Assembly: GCA_029934815.1 (NCBI GenBank) | Contig: JAOZLM010000002.1 | Span: 1-34,488 of the forward strand | Length of the DNA: 34,488 bases | Source of the DNA: Desulfocapsa sp. | Lineage (GTDB): Bacteria > Desulfobacterota > Desulfobulbia > Desulfobulbales > Desulfocapsaceae | Reading direction: 5' to 3' | Shown here: positions 1-7,728 of the stretch, piece after piece | Layout: each line of letters starts with the position of its first letter | How positions within the stretch are numbered: the first letter of the stretch is position 1 | The notes under the pieces: model-generated | Seen by the model: the letters and a program-made list of their open reading frames with translations, nothing else | Told to the model about the DNA's origin: nothing | The model's database searches: none | Program-made: the position numbers and the translations under genes

Positions 1-100
1 GGGCGACCATTCGATCAATTTGAGGATCATGAGCCTGGTAAACCATTCCCATGGCACCACGGCCGAGTTCCGATACAATGTTATATCTTCCGTAATTCAT
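1..100 (-). CDS. Ser/Thr protein kinase, PpkA-like (N-terminus only, runs off left edge)
   Basis: Only the first 33 codons are in the window. The visible protein begins [18 protein letters not shown] and continues with [12 protein letters not shown], which is the start of a Hanks-type kinase domain. The glycine-rich ATP loop GxGxxG falls at residues 13-18, and the DPQIDRMVA segment leads to the invariant lysine, which lies outside the window. The start ATG (98-100) overlaps the stop of the upstream protease gene as TAATG, so translation is probably coupled. Position next to a PP2C phosphatase and a T6SS locus suggests a PpkA-type kinase that phosphorylates FHA-binding partners. Its C-terminal sensor domain cannot be seen, so the subtype is inferred from context. 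Confidence 0.85.
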   Translation of the reverse strand, partial: MNYGRYNIVSELGRGAMGMVYQAHDPQIDRMVA

Positions 101-1035
101 TAGTTGAGTTGCTCACTGAGAAAATCAATAATAACTTCCAGTGGAATCAGAAATCCGATTCCCTCTGATACGCGATGTCGTCCTTTGACTATGGCAACAA
201 ATTTTCCTTCGCTGTCAAAGACCGGACTGCCACTACTGCCCGGCTGGATTTCCATACTGGCCTGCCACATTGGCTGATTATTTACCAGGCGGGGAGGGCC
301 GTTGATGTATCCTGAATTAACCGTCCCTCGAAGCCCAACCGGACAGCCTATGGAATAGAGTTTTTCTCCCATGCTGAGCAGGTTGCGTCCTTCTTCAATA
401 TTGATGATCTGTTCTCTGCCGCTTTGAATCTGAATGAGCGCCAGGTCACGTTCAAAATCAATCTTTACAATATCACCTTTAAACAGGGTGTTGATGGTGG
501 AAACAATAGTGACTTCCTCCTGCTCTTTGAGGTCATGGGCTGTACACAGGATTAATCCCTGCTCATCAATGGTGACCCCGGAAAATTGTACAGTTTTTCC
601 CTGTCGGTTAGCTCTCAGGCAGGCAACAGTACCGATCTTATCAAGGACGGGCGTTGGTATTTCCGGCTGTTGGCTTGCTATCTGTTTGTTGCTTTTGTTT
701 CTGCTGTTAAGATATTGCTGGAGTTCTTGTATTCTTAACTCGTCATCTTCGTCGTTGGCAATTCGGATGGAAATTGTTGTGGCAAGAGGAGAGTGTGGGG
801 TGAGATTTATTTGCCACTGCTCATTGTTCTTTGAACTGGAGATATGAATGAGCCCACCTGATTGGGGTATAATCCGGTAGCTTTGATCGTTCATGTCGAG
901 CCAGTGGGAAACGGCTTGCTGACTCGCAGCCATGGAAAGCGGATAGTGCTGACTGCTTTCCATTGCATATACGTTATGGAAAGAGAAGAGCCAGGTGGCT
1001 GCCAGGAGGATATGCAGGCTACGGGGTTTCCTCAT
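100..1035 (-). CDS. exported trypsin-like serine protease
   Basis: The 311-residue protein starts with a signal peptide: basic MRKPR, a hydrophobic core, and a probable cut after VYA at residue 24. Residues 130-306 form a chymotrypsin-fold protease. The triad is visible as His167 in TAHD, Asp197 in ERDLAL and Ser268 in GSSGSP. There is no PDZ domain after it, unlike DegP/DegQ. Residues 25-125 match nothing I know. The start ATG overlaps the pppA stop (ATGA), and the stop overlaps the kinase start (TAATG), so it sits inside the phosphatase-kinase unit. It may act in the periplasm or outer envelope, possibly in signal sensing upstream of the kinase as the TagQRST proteins do in Pseudomonas. That role is inference. 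The protease identity is secure. Confidence 0.85.
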   Translation of the reverse strand: MRKPRSLHILLAATWLFSFHNVYAMESSQHYPLSMAASQQAVSHWLDMNDQSYRIIPQSGGLIHISSSKNNEQWQINLTPHSPLATTISIRIANDEDDELRIQELQQYLNSRNKSNKQIASQQPEIPTPVLDKIGTVACLRANRQGKTVQFSGVTIDEQGLILCTAHDLKEQEEVTIVSTINTLFKGDIVKIDFERDLALIQIQSGREQIINIEEGRNLLSMGEKLYSIGCPVGLRGTVNSGYINGPPRLVNNQPMWQASMEIQPGSSGSPVFDSEGKFVAIVKGRHRVSEGIGFLIPLEVIIDFLSEQLN

Positions 1036-1772
1036 ACCTGCACCTCTATGAGCACTGCGGTAATGTTGTCACGTCCGCCTCCGGACTTTGCCTGTTCTAT
1101 CAGTAGATTGCATCGATTCTCTAGCGGATCTCTGCTGGTTACTGTTTTTTCAATAGCCTCGTCACTCACCATATCGGTTAACCCATCAGAGCAGAGAAGA
1201 AACAGATCGCCGGCAAAATATCGTCCTCGAATAATATCAACTTCCAGCTGATCACTGACTCCCACTGCCCGGCTGATAACATTTCGTAGCCGGTGGGTAC
1301 GTGCTTCATCTTTGGAAATTATTCCCTGATCCAGCTGATCCTGTACCAGCGAATGATCCTTTGTTAAACGTACAAGCTGATTTTGTCGCAGACGATAGGT
1401 TCTGCTATCCCCGATGTGTCCCAGCACAAAACCCTGTTCATGAAAAAGAATAAGCTCGGCAGTGCATCCCATACCGCTGTGGCTGGGGAACTCGGCAATA
1501 TGTGCTCGTATTTTTGTGTTGGCAGTAAGGAATATTTCTTTGACCAGAGCGATGGCGTCTTTTTCGGAACGCTGTTCAGTTTTATGGATTGTCTGAGTCG
1601 CAGTTTCTGTGAAAATCCGGCTGGCAACTTCCCCGGCAGCTGCTCCACCCATACCATCGGCAACAAGACAGAAACCTGCTTCATTGTTCGTGGCAAAGCT
1701 GTCCTCGTTACCGGGACGGCGCAGGCCGGTATCGCTGATGCCGCAGACTTGTAGTATATGCTTTGTTTCCAT
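1032..1772 (-). CDS. pppA: PP2C-family Ser/Thr phosphatase PppA
   Basis: This PP2C phosphatase would remove phosphate from Thr/Ser residues phosphorylated by the neighbouring kinase, opposing T6SS activation as PppA does. From the chosen start METKHILQV it is 246 residues, normal for stand-alone PP2C. In order it shows RPGNEDS, VADGMGG, GHIGDSR, CSDGLTD and GRDNITAVL, the metal-binding aspartate motifs of the family. A longer reading frame would begin at a TTG at 1796, but that has no ribosome site. The ATG at 1772 is preceded by AGGGA about ten bases upstream, so I prefer it. The stop overlaps the protease start (ATGA). A promoter candidate lies at 1860-1888. Confidence 0.93.
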   Translation of the reverse strand: METKHILQVCGISDTGLRRPGNEDSFATNNEAGFCLVADGMGGAAAGEVASRIFTETATQTIHKTEQRSEKDAIALVKEIFLTANTKIRAHIAEFPSHSGMGCTAELILFHEQGFVLGHIGDSRTYRLRQNQLVRLTKDHSLVQDQLDQGIISKDEARTHRLRNVISRAVGVSDQLEVDIIRGRYFAGDLFLLCSDGLTDMVSDEAIEKTVTSRDPLENRCNLLIEQAKSGGGRDNITAVLIEVQV

Positions 1773-1859
1773 GTCGCTGAAATCCCTGTTCTGCAACTGA
1801 AGAAGATCATTGCTTTTCAGTTCTCTGACAAATGAGACAGAAATACTATTAAACTCTAG

Positions 1860-1888
1860 AGTCTATCGAAAAAAAGCTTTAAGATCAA
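1860..1888 (-). promoter_or_regulatory. candidate sigma70 promoter for pppA-protease-kinase
   Basis: Read on the minus strand, TTGATC (1883-1888) and TAGACT (1860-1865) are separated by 17 bases. Each matches the consensus at four of six positions. Transcription would start near 1853, about 80 bases before the pppA ATG. A perfect 10-base palindrome, ACTCTAGAGT (1853-1862), covers the -10 edge and start site and could be an operator. This is pattern matching only. Confidence 0.4.
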
Positions 1889-1905
1889 TATGATTTTGAT
1901 ATGAT
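1878..1905 (+). promoter_or_regulatory. weak candidate promoter for the FHA gene
   Basis: The divergent gap 1773-2000 is AT-rich and must drive the plus-strand genes too. The best -10 I see is TATGAT (1900-1905), five of six matches, with a poor -35 TTTAAG (1878-1883) 16 bases upstream. It overlaps the opposite-strand pppA promoter candidate, so the two units could compete. Low confidence. Confidence 0.2.
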
Positions 1906-2000
1906 AGGGAAGATGAGCATCGTTTTAAATGTTGATAAACTCGTAAAAAACTAAATTTTGGATGATAACTTTTTTGAATTCATAGTGGTGGCTGGTGAAT

Positions 2001-3020
2001 ATGTCTGATCTGAAGGTACAATTGGTTCATCTCGACGGGCCATTTAAAGGGGAAATTCAGGACTTTTTTGAATCAGTTATTGCCATTGGAAGGCACCCTG
2101 ATTGCCAACTTGTTTTTCCTAAAGAATGTGGTGCAATCTCCCGTAAACACGCTGAAATCATACGTGAAGGGGATCGTTTTAGATTTGTTGATAAAAGTGC
2201 AAACGGCACCCTGATTAATGGCAAAGCTCAAAAAGATGTTTTTTTAAAAGATGGTGATGTCTTAATCATTGGAGGAGAAGGCGGGCCTAAGGTTAGTTTT
2301 TTGAGTTCACCTCTGGAACCTGGAGACAAGGAAGCTATGGCTGCTGTTGCTGTAGTGGAAAAAACAGTGCCGGTTCCGGAAGCACCTTCCGCAAAGGCAC
2401 TTCCTCTAAAAAAGGAATCGGCAAAAGAAATATCACCACCCAGATTTGTGCCAAAACCCTCGCCTGCCCCCCAACCGGAGTCACCCAAACCACAAGCTCC
2501 ATCACCAGAGCCCCTCCCTACAGTGGCTAAAACACTTATTATTCAGTATGGCGCAACGCTCACATCTTTTAAACAATTGCCAATTACCATAGGCAGTGGC
2601 GCTGATTGTGACTGTCCCTTGCAGCATCAGGAACTTGCTGCAGAGCATGCACAAATATTTTTTCGGGACGATCAATACTGGGTGAAAGACCTTACAGGAC
2701 GTGGCCTGGTGACCGTTAACCAGCAAGTCGTTCAGTCAGAGTCACCGTTACCTCCGGATAGTTGTCTGGCACTCACAGCCAAAGGGCCTGAGTTTCAGTT
2801 CCTTGGTGACGGCAGACTGGCGGAAATTGAACCAACAGAAGTGAAGCAGAAACAATCTTCAGTAAACAGGCAAAAGACGCAAGGCACAAGACGTTCTGAT
2901 GATAACAGCTCAAAAGGGAACGGTAACATGATCTGGCTTCTGATTGCTTTGCTGGGACTTGGTGGTGCTGTTGCCGCTTTGTATTATTTTCAGCCAACAC
3001 TTTTCACTGATTTACTTTGA
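2001..3020 (+). CDS. FHA-domain protein with C-terminal membrane anchor (Fha/TagH N-terminal part)
   Basis: Numbered from an upstream in-frame GTG at 1995, the protein has an FHA phosphothreonine-binding domain at about residues 8-105, with IGRHPD, SRKHAE and NGTLING all present. A Pro-rich linker follows (about 125-175). Next is a second, degenerate FHA-like domain (about 178-272), where GS replaces the key GR and AEHAQ replaces SRKHA. A basic/polar spacer leads to one membrane helix (313-331) near the end. I favour the ATG at 2001, giving 339 residues; neither start has a strong ribosome site. It resembles Fha/TagH scaffold proteins that bind kinase-phosphorylated T6SS proteins, but lacks the usual T6SS FHA C-terminal domain. 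A separate gene at 31732-32481 appears to carry that domain. It is followed by the TssB-TssC fusion gene on the same strand. Confidence 0.88.
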   Translation: MSDLKVQLVHLDGPFKGEIQDFFESVIAIGRHPDCQLVFPKECGAISRKHAEIIREGDRFRFVDKSANGTLINGKAQKDVFLKDGDVLIIGGEGGPKVSFLSSPLEPGDKEAMAAVAVVEKTVPVPEAPSAKALPLKKESAKEISPPRFVPKPSPAPQPESPKPQAPSPEPLPTVAKTLIIQYGATLTSFKQLPITIGSGADCDCPLQHQELAAEHAQIFFRDDQYWVKDLTGRGLVTVNQQVVQSESPLPPDSCLALTAKGPEFQFLGDGRLAEIEPTEVKQKQSSVNRQKTQGTRRSDDNSSKGNGNMIWLLIALLGLGGAVAALYYFQPTLFTDLL

Positions 3021-3021
3021 T

Positions 3022-3038
3022 TGATGGATTCGTAAAAA
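3022..3038 (+). repeat. partial copy of dispersed repeat arm
   Basis: These 17 bases, TGATGGATTCGTAAAAA, are identical to the outer arm at 23468-23484 of the larger palindromic element. They start two bases after the FHA stop codon. An imperfect hairpin follows (AACTCC at 3038-3043 with GGAGTT at 3055-3060). It is probably a solo or decayed end of that repeat family. The gap 3021-3097 otherwise holds only the ribosome site AAGGAGA for the next gene. Confidence 0.6.
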
Positions 3039-3097
3039 ACTCCGAAAATAGGATGGAGTTGTAAAAAATAAGACACTATCTCAGCAAGGAGACAGCC

Positions 3098-4663
3098 ATG
3101 GAACAGATATCTATTCCGGATATTCCTTTTTCTATTCTCGCACTTGCACCTTTTACCTCAGAGCCTGATCCCGGTTCTGTAAATGACCCGCAGGCCGTTG
3201 ATCCCCTGGATATTGACCAGACTTTGGCTGCCATGGCTCCTTCTTTCTATCTTTCTCTGCCAGCCACTCAATGTCCTGCTGGTGGTTTTCAAATTCAGTT
3301 TCGGCAAATGAAGGATTTTACTCCCGATGGTTTGCTGAAGAGTCAGGCTTATTTAAAGCAACTGCTGGCTGCAGATCGTTTCTGTGTGGAGGCAGGGCAG
3401 CAGAAAATGTCTCCACAGGATGTGCAGCAAGGGTTGAAACAATGGCCTGATTTGCCTCATATCTCGCTGGATTTTGAGGAAAAAGTCAAAAAAGAAGAGA
3501 GTAATTCTCTCGATAATCTTCTGTCCATGGTAGATTTACCAGATAGCCAGTCGTCGATCCACACTGCTGTATCTGCCGGTACCGGGTCGTACGGTGCGCT
3601 GGCTTGCCAAATTCTCGACGCTATTTATAGTGATCCACTATTTCGCAGTCTTGAATCCAGCTGGCAGAGTTTGCGCTATCTTGGCCGCTATATGAGTAAA
3701 GCAGGAGCGAAGCTGACGATATTATCAGTGTCACCGGATAGTATTGAAACAGTTTTGGAAGAAAACCGGGAGCTGTTACTCACCCATCCCCCTTCTTTAC
3801 TTTTGCTCGATCAATCGTTTGGCAGCTCTGCACAATCTGTCCGGATACTAGAGCAACTTGCTCAGCTTGGACAGGAGATGCTTGTACCTGTGCTGGCCTG
3901 GGTGGATAATTCGTTTTTTCAAATAGAGAGCTGGCGTGAGTTGGATAAACTTTCGTTCCTGCCCCATTATATGGAAGGAGCTTCTTTTGCAAGTCTCAGG
4001 AGCTTTCAGGAATCTGCATCAGGGCGCTGGTTGGCTCTTGCCTGTAACCGTTTTCTAATACGTTTTCCGTATGGACCGGAAAACCGTTCACGCTTGCTAC
4101 CATTCAGTGAAAAGGGTGTGCCCTGGCAATCACCGGTATGGGGTGTCGCGGCTCTTATGGCAAGTCGTGCGCAACAAACTGGCTGGCCGACAAGGATTGC
4201 CTCATCAACTGAGCTTCTCGAAGATCTGGCTCTCACAACAGAAGGATTGAGTGAGACGGGAAGTGTAGAAATTGAATTAGGTGAGAGTCGGCTGGACCAG
4301 TTGACTCGTTGCGGTATAATGGCGCTGACAGGTCGAAAAAGAACAGATACTGCTTTGCTTGCAGGTGATGTTATGGTTTCAGCCGACGCCAGTTTAAGTT
4401 ACCAGATGCTGGTTTGCCGGGTCAGTCATTTTATTCTCTGGTGTCGGGATCACTGGCAGGAAGCTTTTACTGCAGAGGAATTGGCTGTGCAGCTCCGTAC
4501 CGCTTTTCGGCTTTTTGCGGAAAAGCAGAGCGGAACTTCAGCCGGAGACCTGGATGTAACGTGTAAGCATGATCAGGACGCAATCATGGTATCGTTTTGC
4601 TGGCAGCCTTCTTCACAAGTTCTTTCAAGCAGGCAGGAGGTTATGCTGGAATTTGCCTGGTAA
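3098..4663 (+). CDS. TssB-TssC fusion-like sheath paralogue
   Basis: The 521-residue protein reads as both sheath subunits joined. Residues 7-120 follow TssB: PFSILALAPFT matches LKMLIMGDFT of this locus's TssB, then come a DPLDID segment, a short beta stretch and MKDFTPDGLL against LKDFNPDAIA. Residues 165-521 follow TssC: LESSWQSLRYL (185-195) against LESAWRSTKYL, NRFLIRFPYGPE (317-328) against PRFLLRLPYGAE, a late VCRVSHFILW helix against VINRLAHYLK, and a final beta hairpin. Similarity is low, so it is not a recent duplicate. Canonical tssB and tssC also exist here, so it is an extra sheath-like protein, perhaps a cap, an initiator or a regulatory decoy. The ribosome site AAGGAGA is good. 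Fusion and homology are seen directly; the function is unknown. Confidence 0.75.
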   Translation: MEQISIPDIPFSILALAPFTSEPDPGSVNDPQAVDPLDIDQTLAAMAPSFYLSLPATQCPAGGFQIQFRQMKDFTPDGLLKSQAYLKQLLAADRFCVEAGQQKMSPQDVQQGLKQWPDLPHISLDFEEKVKKEESNSLDNLLSMVDLPDSQSSIHTAVSAGTGSYGALACQILDAIYSDPLFRSLESSWQSLRYLGRYMSKAGAKLTILSVSPDSIETVLEENRELLLTHPPSLLLLDQSFGSSAQSVRILEQLAQLGQEMLVPVLAWVDNSFFQIESWRELDKLSFLPHYMEGASFASLRSFQESASGRWLALACNRFLIRFPYGPENRSRLLPFSEKGVPWQSPVWGVAALMASRAQQTGWPTRIASSTELLEDLALTTEGLSETGSVEIELGESRLDQLTRCGIMALTGRKRTDTALLAGDVMVSADASLSYQMLVCRVSHFILWCRDHWQEAFTAEELAVQLRTAFRLFAEKQSGTSAGDLDVTCKHDQDAIMVSFCWQPSSQVLSSRQEVMLEFAW

Positions 4664-5431
4664 TTATGCGGCGCTTTTTTGTAATTCCGCTTTCAGCAGA
4701 TCCGGCATATTCTCAACGGCGTCCTGAGCAACAATTTCCTGGAATGCCGGAATACCTGAGAGCTGTGTTACTTCAGTGATAAACTTATCTGGCGGCAGGA
4801 AGGTTGTAAGCGGCGCAGTAATCATGATTGCCGGCAAATTCCCCAGATCCGGTATCTCATAAATATCCACCTGATAACGAAGGTCTTCAAGCAGACTTTT
4901 TAGAGCCGGGAAATATTCCAGAAGTAATACCAGGCTGAGGTGGCAGATAAGCGCCTGGCGCATATCATCCGTCTGTTTAGCTTCCTTGCCGCTCAGCATA
5001 CCCTGTAAGCGCTCAAGGGGACATTCACTCTGGTAGGAAATAAGAAAACGGGTGGGAGAAGTGATAGTGATGCTTTTGCCATTATCACCATCAAGAGCCA
5101 GCTCATATTGCAGTGGAGTGTATTCCAGAACATTGGACATGGCCGGTAAGGGGGCCTGAAGTCTTTTGGGCAGTTGGAACGGTGATTCACAAATAGCGCT
5201 GAATCGTTCCTGCAACTCAGCAAATGCTTTGTCTGAACCGTTTATCTCTTGCTGCGAAGAACTTTTAATATACGTGCCAAGGAGTTTTCGGGGAATAAAG
5301 AGCGGCCGCAGGGTTGTGAGATGTTCCCGTAAGCGCTGCCCCAGAAATGAGCTGATCTTGTCTGTGGCCTGGCGGAGTTCCAGAAATTCCTGGCTGTCCA
5401 GGTCGGTACGGGGGATATTCAGTTCATTCAT
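4664..5431 (-). CDS. conserved-looking T6SS-locus protein of unknown function
   Basis: I do not recognise this 255-residue protein. It is soluble, with no signal peptide or membrane helix. The N-terminal third is charged and helical (SSFLGQRLREHLTTLRPLF). The middle looks beta-rich (YELALDGDNGKSITITSP). The C-terminal half has an amphipathic helical block (ALICHLSLVLLLEYFPAL). The start ATG has AAGGA seven bases upstream. It is the last gene of the long minus-strand train, 33 bases after its upstream neighbour. Its stop codon (4664-4666) directly abuts the stop of the convergent TssB-TssC fusion gene, leaving no space for a terminator. Membership of the train suggests a T6SS accessory role; nothing more can be said. 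Confidence 0.75.
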   Translation of the reverse strand: MNELNIPRTDLDSQEFLELRQATDKISSFLGQRLREHLTTLRPLFIPRKLLGTYIKSSSQQEINGSDKAFAELQERFSAICESPFQLPKRLQAPLPAMSNVLEYTPLQYELALDGDNGKSITITSPTRFLISYQSECPLERLQGMLSGKEAKQTDDMRQALICHLSLVLLLEYFPALKSLLEDLRYQVDIYEIPDLGNLPAIMITAPLTTFLPPDKFITEVTQLSGIPAFQEIVAQDAVENMPDLLKAELQKSAA

Positions 5432-5464
5432 TGTGTTTTCCTTTATTGTTGTGCCTGCTTGAGG

Positions 5465-6244
5465 CTACCGTAATGATATGATAAATGCCTCAGTTTCCTC
5501 TTCAGAAGAGTAGGGGCAGAACATGATTTTTTCTGGTGTTCCTTCAACTTTCAGGTAGTAGGAGCTCCCTGGAGGAAGTTCATTTTGTACTGCCCAGGCA
5601 GTAAATTTGCTCTCACCCACTTCAATTTCCAAACCCTGCTGCGGATAGTTGAGGATAGATTTTTCCGGTAACTGCCCTGAAGGTCCCACTGCATGCAGTT
5701 TGATTTCTCCGTCACTAACCGCAAAGATTGCACCCTGCCAGTCACTGTTTGCAGGCCCTATCTCAAACCATTGGCCAACATTGGTAATCCCGTACACATC
5801 AATTCGATATTCAGTCTGGCTGGGTTGCACAGGTGTGTGGACAGTAGCAAGCAGTTTCGCTCCGTAAGCATCTCCGGCAATCGGCAGCACTTTCGCTTTA
5901 CTAAGCGGTGTGGGAAGAGAATCCGGCGCTATCTCTTCATCTCCAATCTGGAGAATAACAATGGGGAAGTTTGCACCACGCTCAGCCTGAACTGCAAGGG
6001 CGAGCATAGCAAGCCCATAACGGAAGGAGTCTTTTTTAAGACTTTCAGCAGAACAGAGAAGCAGCCACATGGAGACATTAGTATCCAGTAATTCCTTTCG
6101 CGGTGCTGCCCAAGCCATTTTTTCAAGATCGTCTGTGAAAAAATGACCATCAGCGGCAAGGCCGTAGGTTTGTAGTTTTGCGATAACAGATTGCACTGTT
6201 TCTTCGGGACAGTCGAACGCACTGATCCATATTTTTTTCTGCAT
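5465..6244 (-). CDS. unknown protein, N-terminal TIR/Rossmann-like domain plus beta-rich C-terminus
   Basis: I start this at the ATG at 6244 (MQKKIWISAF, 259 residues), because AAGGA precedes it and it lies seven bases after the upstream stop. A longer frame would overlap that gene without a ribosome site. Residues 1-120 alternate strands and helices in a way that recalls TIR-like domains: KIWISAFD, then LQTYGLAADG, then MWLLLCSAESLKKDSFRYG and FPIVILQIG. The glutamate expected for NADase TIR domains, after the S...RY segment, is replaced by Gly, so catalysis is doubtful. Residues 125-259 look beta-rich and end with a compact domain containing LPPGSSYYLKVEG. The fold call is inference from pattern only. 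It probably serves the T6SS because of its operon position. Confidence 0.7.
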   Translation of the reverse strand: MQKKIWISAFDCPEETVQSVIAKLQTYGLAADGHFFTDDLEKMAWAAPRKELLDTNVSMWLLLCSAESLKKDSFRYGLAMLALAVQAERGANFPIVILQIGDEEIAPDSLPTPLSKAKVLPIAGDAYGAKLLATVHTPVQPSQTEYRIDVYGITNVGQWFEIGPANSDWQGAIFAVSDGEIKLHAVGPSGQLPEKSILNYPQQGLEIEVGESKFTAWAVQNELPPGSSYYLKVEGTPEKIMFCPYSSEEETEAFIISLR

Positions 6245-6251
6245 GGTGTCC

Positions 6252-7721
6252 TTATCTTCCCGCCAGATGGAGCGGGTTGTCAAAATTAAAACCAAAGAGA
6301 CGGGGATTCTCCCCGATCACTGCTGCTGAAAAGATGTAAAAGACATAATCATAGGTTTGCTCTGGAATTTTGTCTCGATATTGTTTGAAAAATTTCCAAA
6401 AATTACGTTCCTGCGGATTGTTGGGCATGGCTCTCACCATACGGATAATCCGGTTTTCTCCCCAGTTATACGAAGCCATGACTAACAGACCGGAGGCCTG
6501 TGCATCGGTATCATAAATTTTACGAAGATATTTTGCCGCAGCCACCGTTGATTTTGCAAAGTTATGCCGCTCGTCTTGCGGATCAACTGTTCGTTCTTTA
6601 TACAGAGGGCCTGTTCGCAGTCCATAACGACTCCCGGTTTCAGGAATAAACTGCCACATACCTTTGGCTATTCCCCAGCGGGTTTTGGGGCCCATTGCAT
6701 TGACTTTGAAATTACTTTCCTGTAAAGCCAGATAAAAAAACTGGGGCGGCAAATAGTAGAAACGCATGGTATCTGCAATGGTAGGCGTATAGCCCATATC
6801 GTCGGCCCGTTTTACGGCATTTACAAGGCGTTTGGTGGATTGCCATTTTTTAATGTAACGAAGGACTTCTTTGGTGAAATCATCCGGGACAAGCAGCTCG
6901 CATTCGCCAAAAATCCTGGCAGTTTTGAGGATAGCCTGCTCTTCAGGACTGATACTACTGTATATCCCAAGGGTATCGACAAATTCACTGTAACTGTTCT
7001 CCAGCGCCCGAGCCTTTTGTTTATATTGTTCGACTCGGGCAATGGTGCTTGTGTCTTCACTTTCCCGTCCTTTCTTCAGCACATCAGCAAACTCAACTTC
7101 CAGACTTTTCATTGTATAGAAAATTTCTTCAGCGAGTTTTTTCTGCTTTACAATCTGCTGATGGTTATAAACAGCCACAGAACCAGCTACTAGAAAAAGA
7201 CAGACAACAAAACCAATTATAGCACCATAGGTTCTTTTTTGTTTTTTTTGTACCTGAGCAAAGGCACGTCGTACCATTATGGTGTGTTCACCTGCATTTT
7301 CATCGTTCTGATCACTGAAGTAATGTTGCTGGTAGTGAGCTTCTGTCTGTGGATCTTTTTTTGTTTCTGGAGCTTTCGCAACCGGCGGGTCAATAATTAG
7401 ATTGAGTTGTGGTCCGTTTCTTCCCAGTGTAACTTTGACTTGTTCTTTGATTTCATATCGACCAATAGCTTGTTCATTTACAAAAAGACCATTACCACTG
7501 TTGCAGTCCTGGATCCACCAGGTTCCCGCAAGCAGAACGACTTCAGCATGCTTGCGACTGACCACCGGATCAGCAATGTGGATGTCATTGGTGGGATCTC
7601 TGCCAATACGGAAGGAAGATGTGAACTTTTGCTCTGCAACCTGACCGGCTGTCCAGGTTGCAGAAACACGAATAGCAGGAGGAGAAGCATTCTGCTGATT
7701 GTTTTCCTGATCTGTATTCAT
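6252..7721 (-). CDS. FHA - transmembrane - SLT lytic transglycosylase fusion
   Basis: The 489-residue protein has three parts. Residues 20-110 are an FHA domain with SFRIGRD, VSRKHAE and a GNGLFVN loop. Residues 164-185 are a membrane helix after a strongly basic stretch, implying N-terminus in the cytoplasm. Residues about 310-475 are an SLT/MltD-type lytic transglycosylase, with catalytic Glu335 in LALQESNF, then GMWQFIPETG and MASYNWGEN. The FHA domain would thus face the cytoplasm and the enzyme the periplasmic peptidoglycan. T6SS envelope assembly needs local wall hydrolysis (MltE, TagX and others), so this is the likely job, recruited by a phosphothreonine partner. Thr147 in GEHTIMV, just before the helix, resembles the Thr motifs of the 32478-33806 protein. 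No clear ribosome site; the start is seven bases after the PAAR stop. Confidence 0.9.
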   Translation of the reverse strand: MNTDQENNQQNASPPAIRVSATWTAGQVAEQKFTSSFRIGRDPTNDIHIADPVVSRKHAEVVLLAGTWWIQDCNSGNGLFVNEQAIGRYEIKEQVKVTLGRNGPQLNLIIDPPVAKAPETKKDPQTEAHYQQHYFSDQNDENAGEHTIMVRRAFAQVQKKQKRTYGAIIGFVVCLFLVAGSVAVYNHQQIVKQKKLAEEIFYTMKSLEVEFADVLKKGRESEDTSTIARVEQYKQKARALENSYSEFVDTLGIYSSISPEEQAILKTARIFGECELLVPDDFTKEVLRYIKKWQSTKRLVNAVKRADDMGYTPTIADTMRFYYLPPQFFYLALQESNFKVNAMGPKTRWGIAKGMWQFIPETGSRYGLRTGPLYKERTVDPQDERHNFAKSTVAAAKYLRKIYDTDAQASGLLVMASYNWGENRIIRMVRAMPNNPQERNFWKFFKQYRDKIPEQTYDYVFYIFSAAVIGENPRLFGFNFDNPLHLAGR

Positions 7722-7728
7722 AGTTTGA

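Noticed and set aside
434-1251. Overlapping plus-strand frames opposite the protease and phosphatase genes
   Set aside because: The opposite frames have clear catalytic motifs and tight operon overlaps; the plus-strand products resemble nothing and lack ribosome sites.
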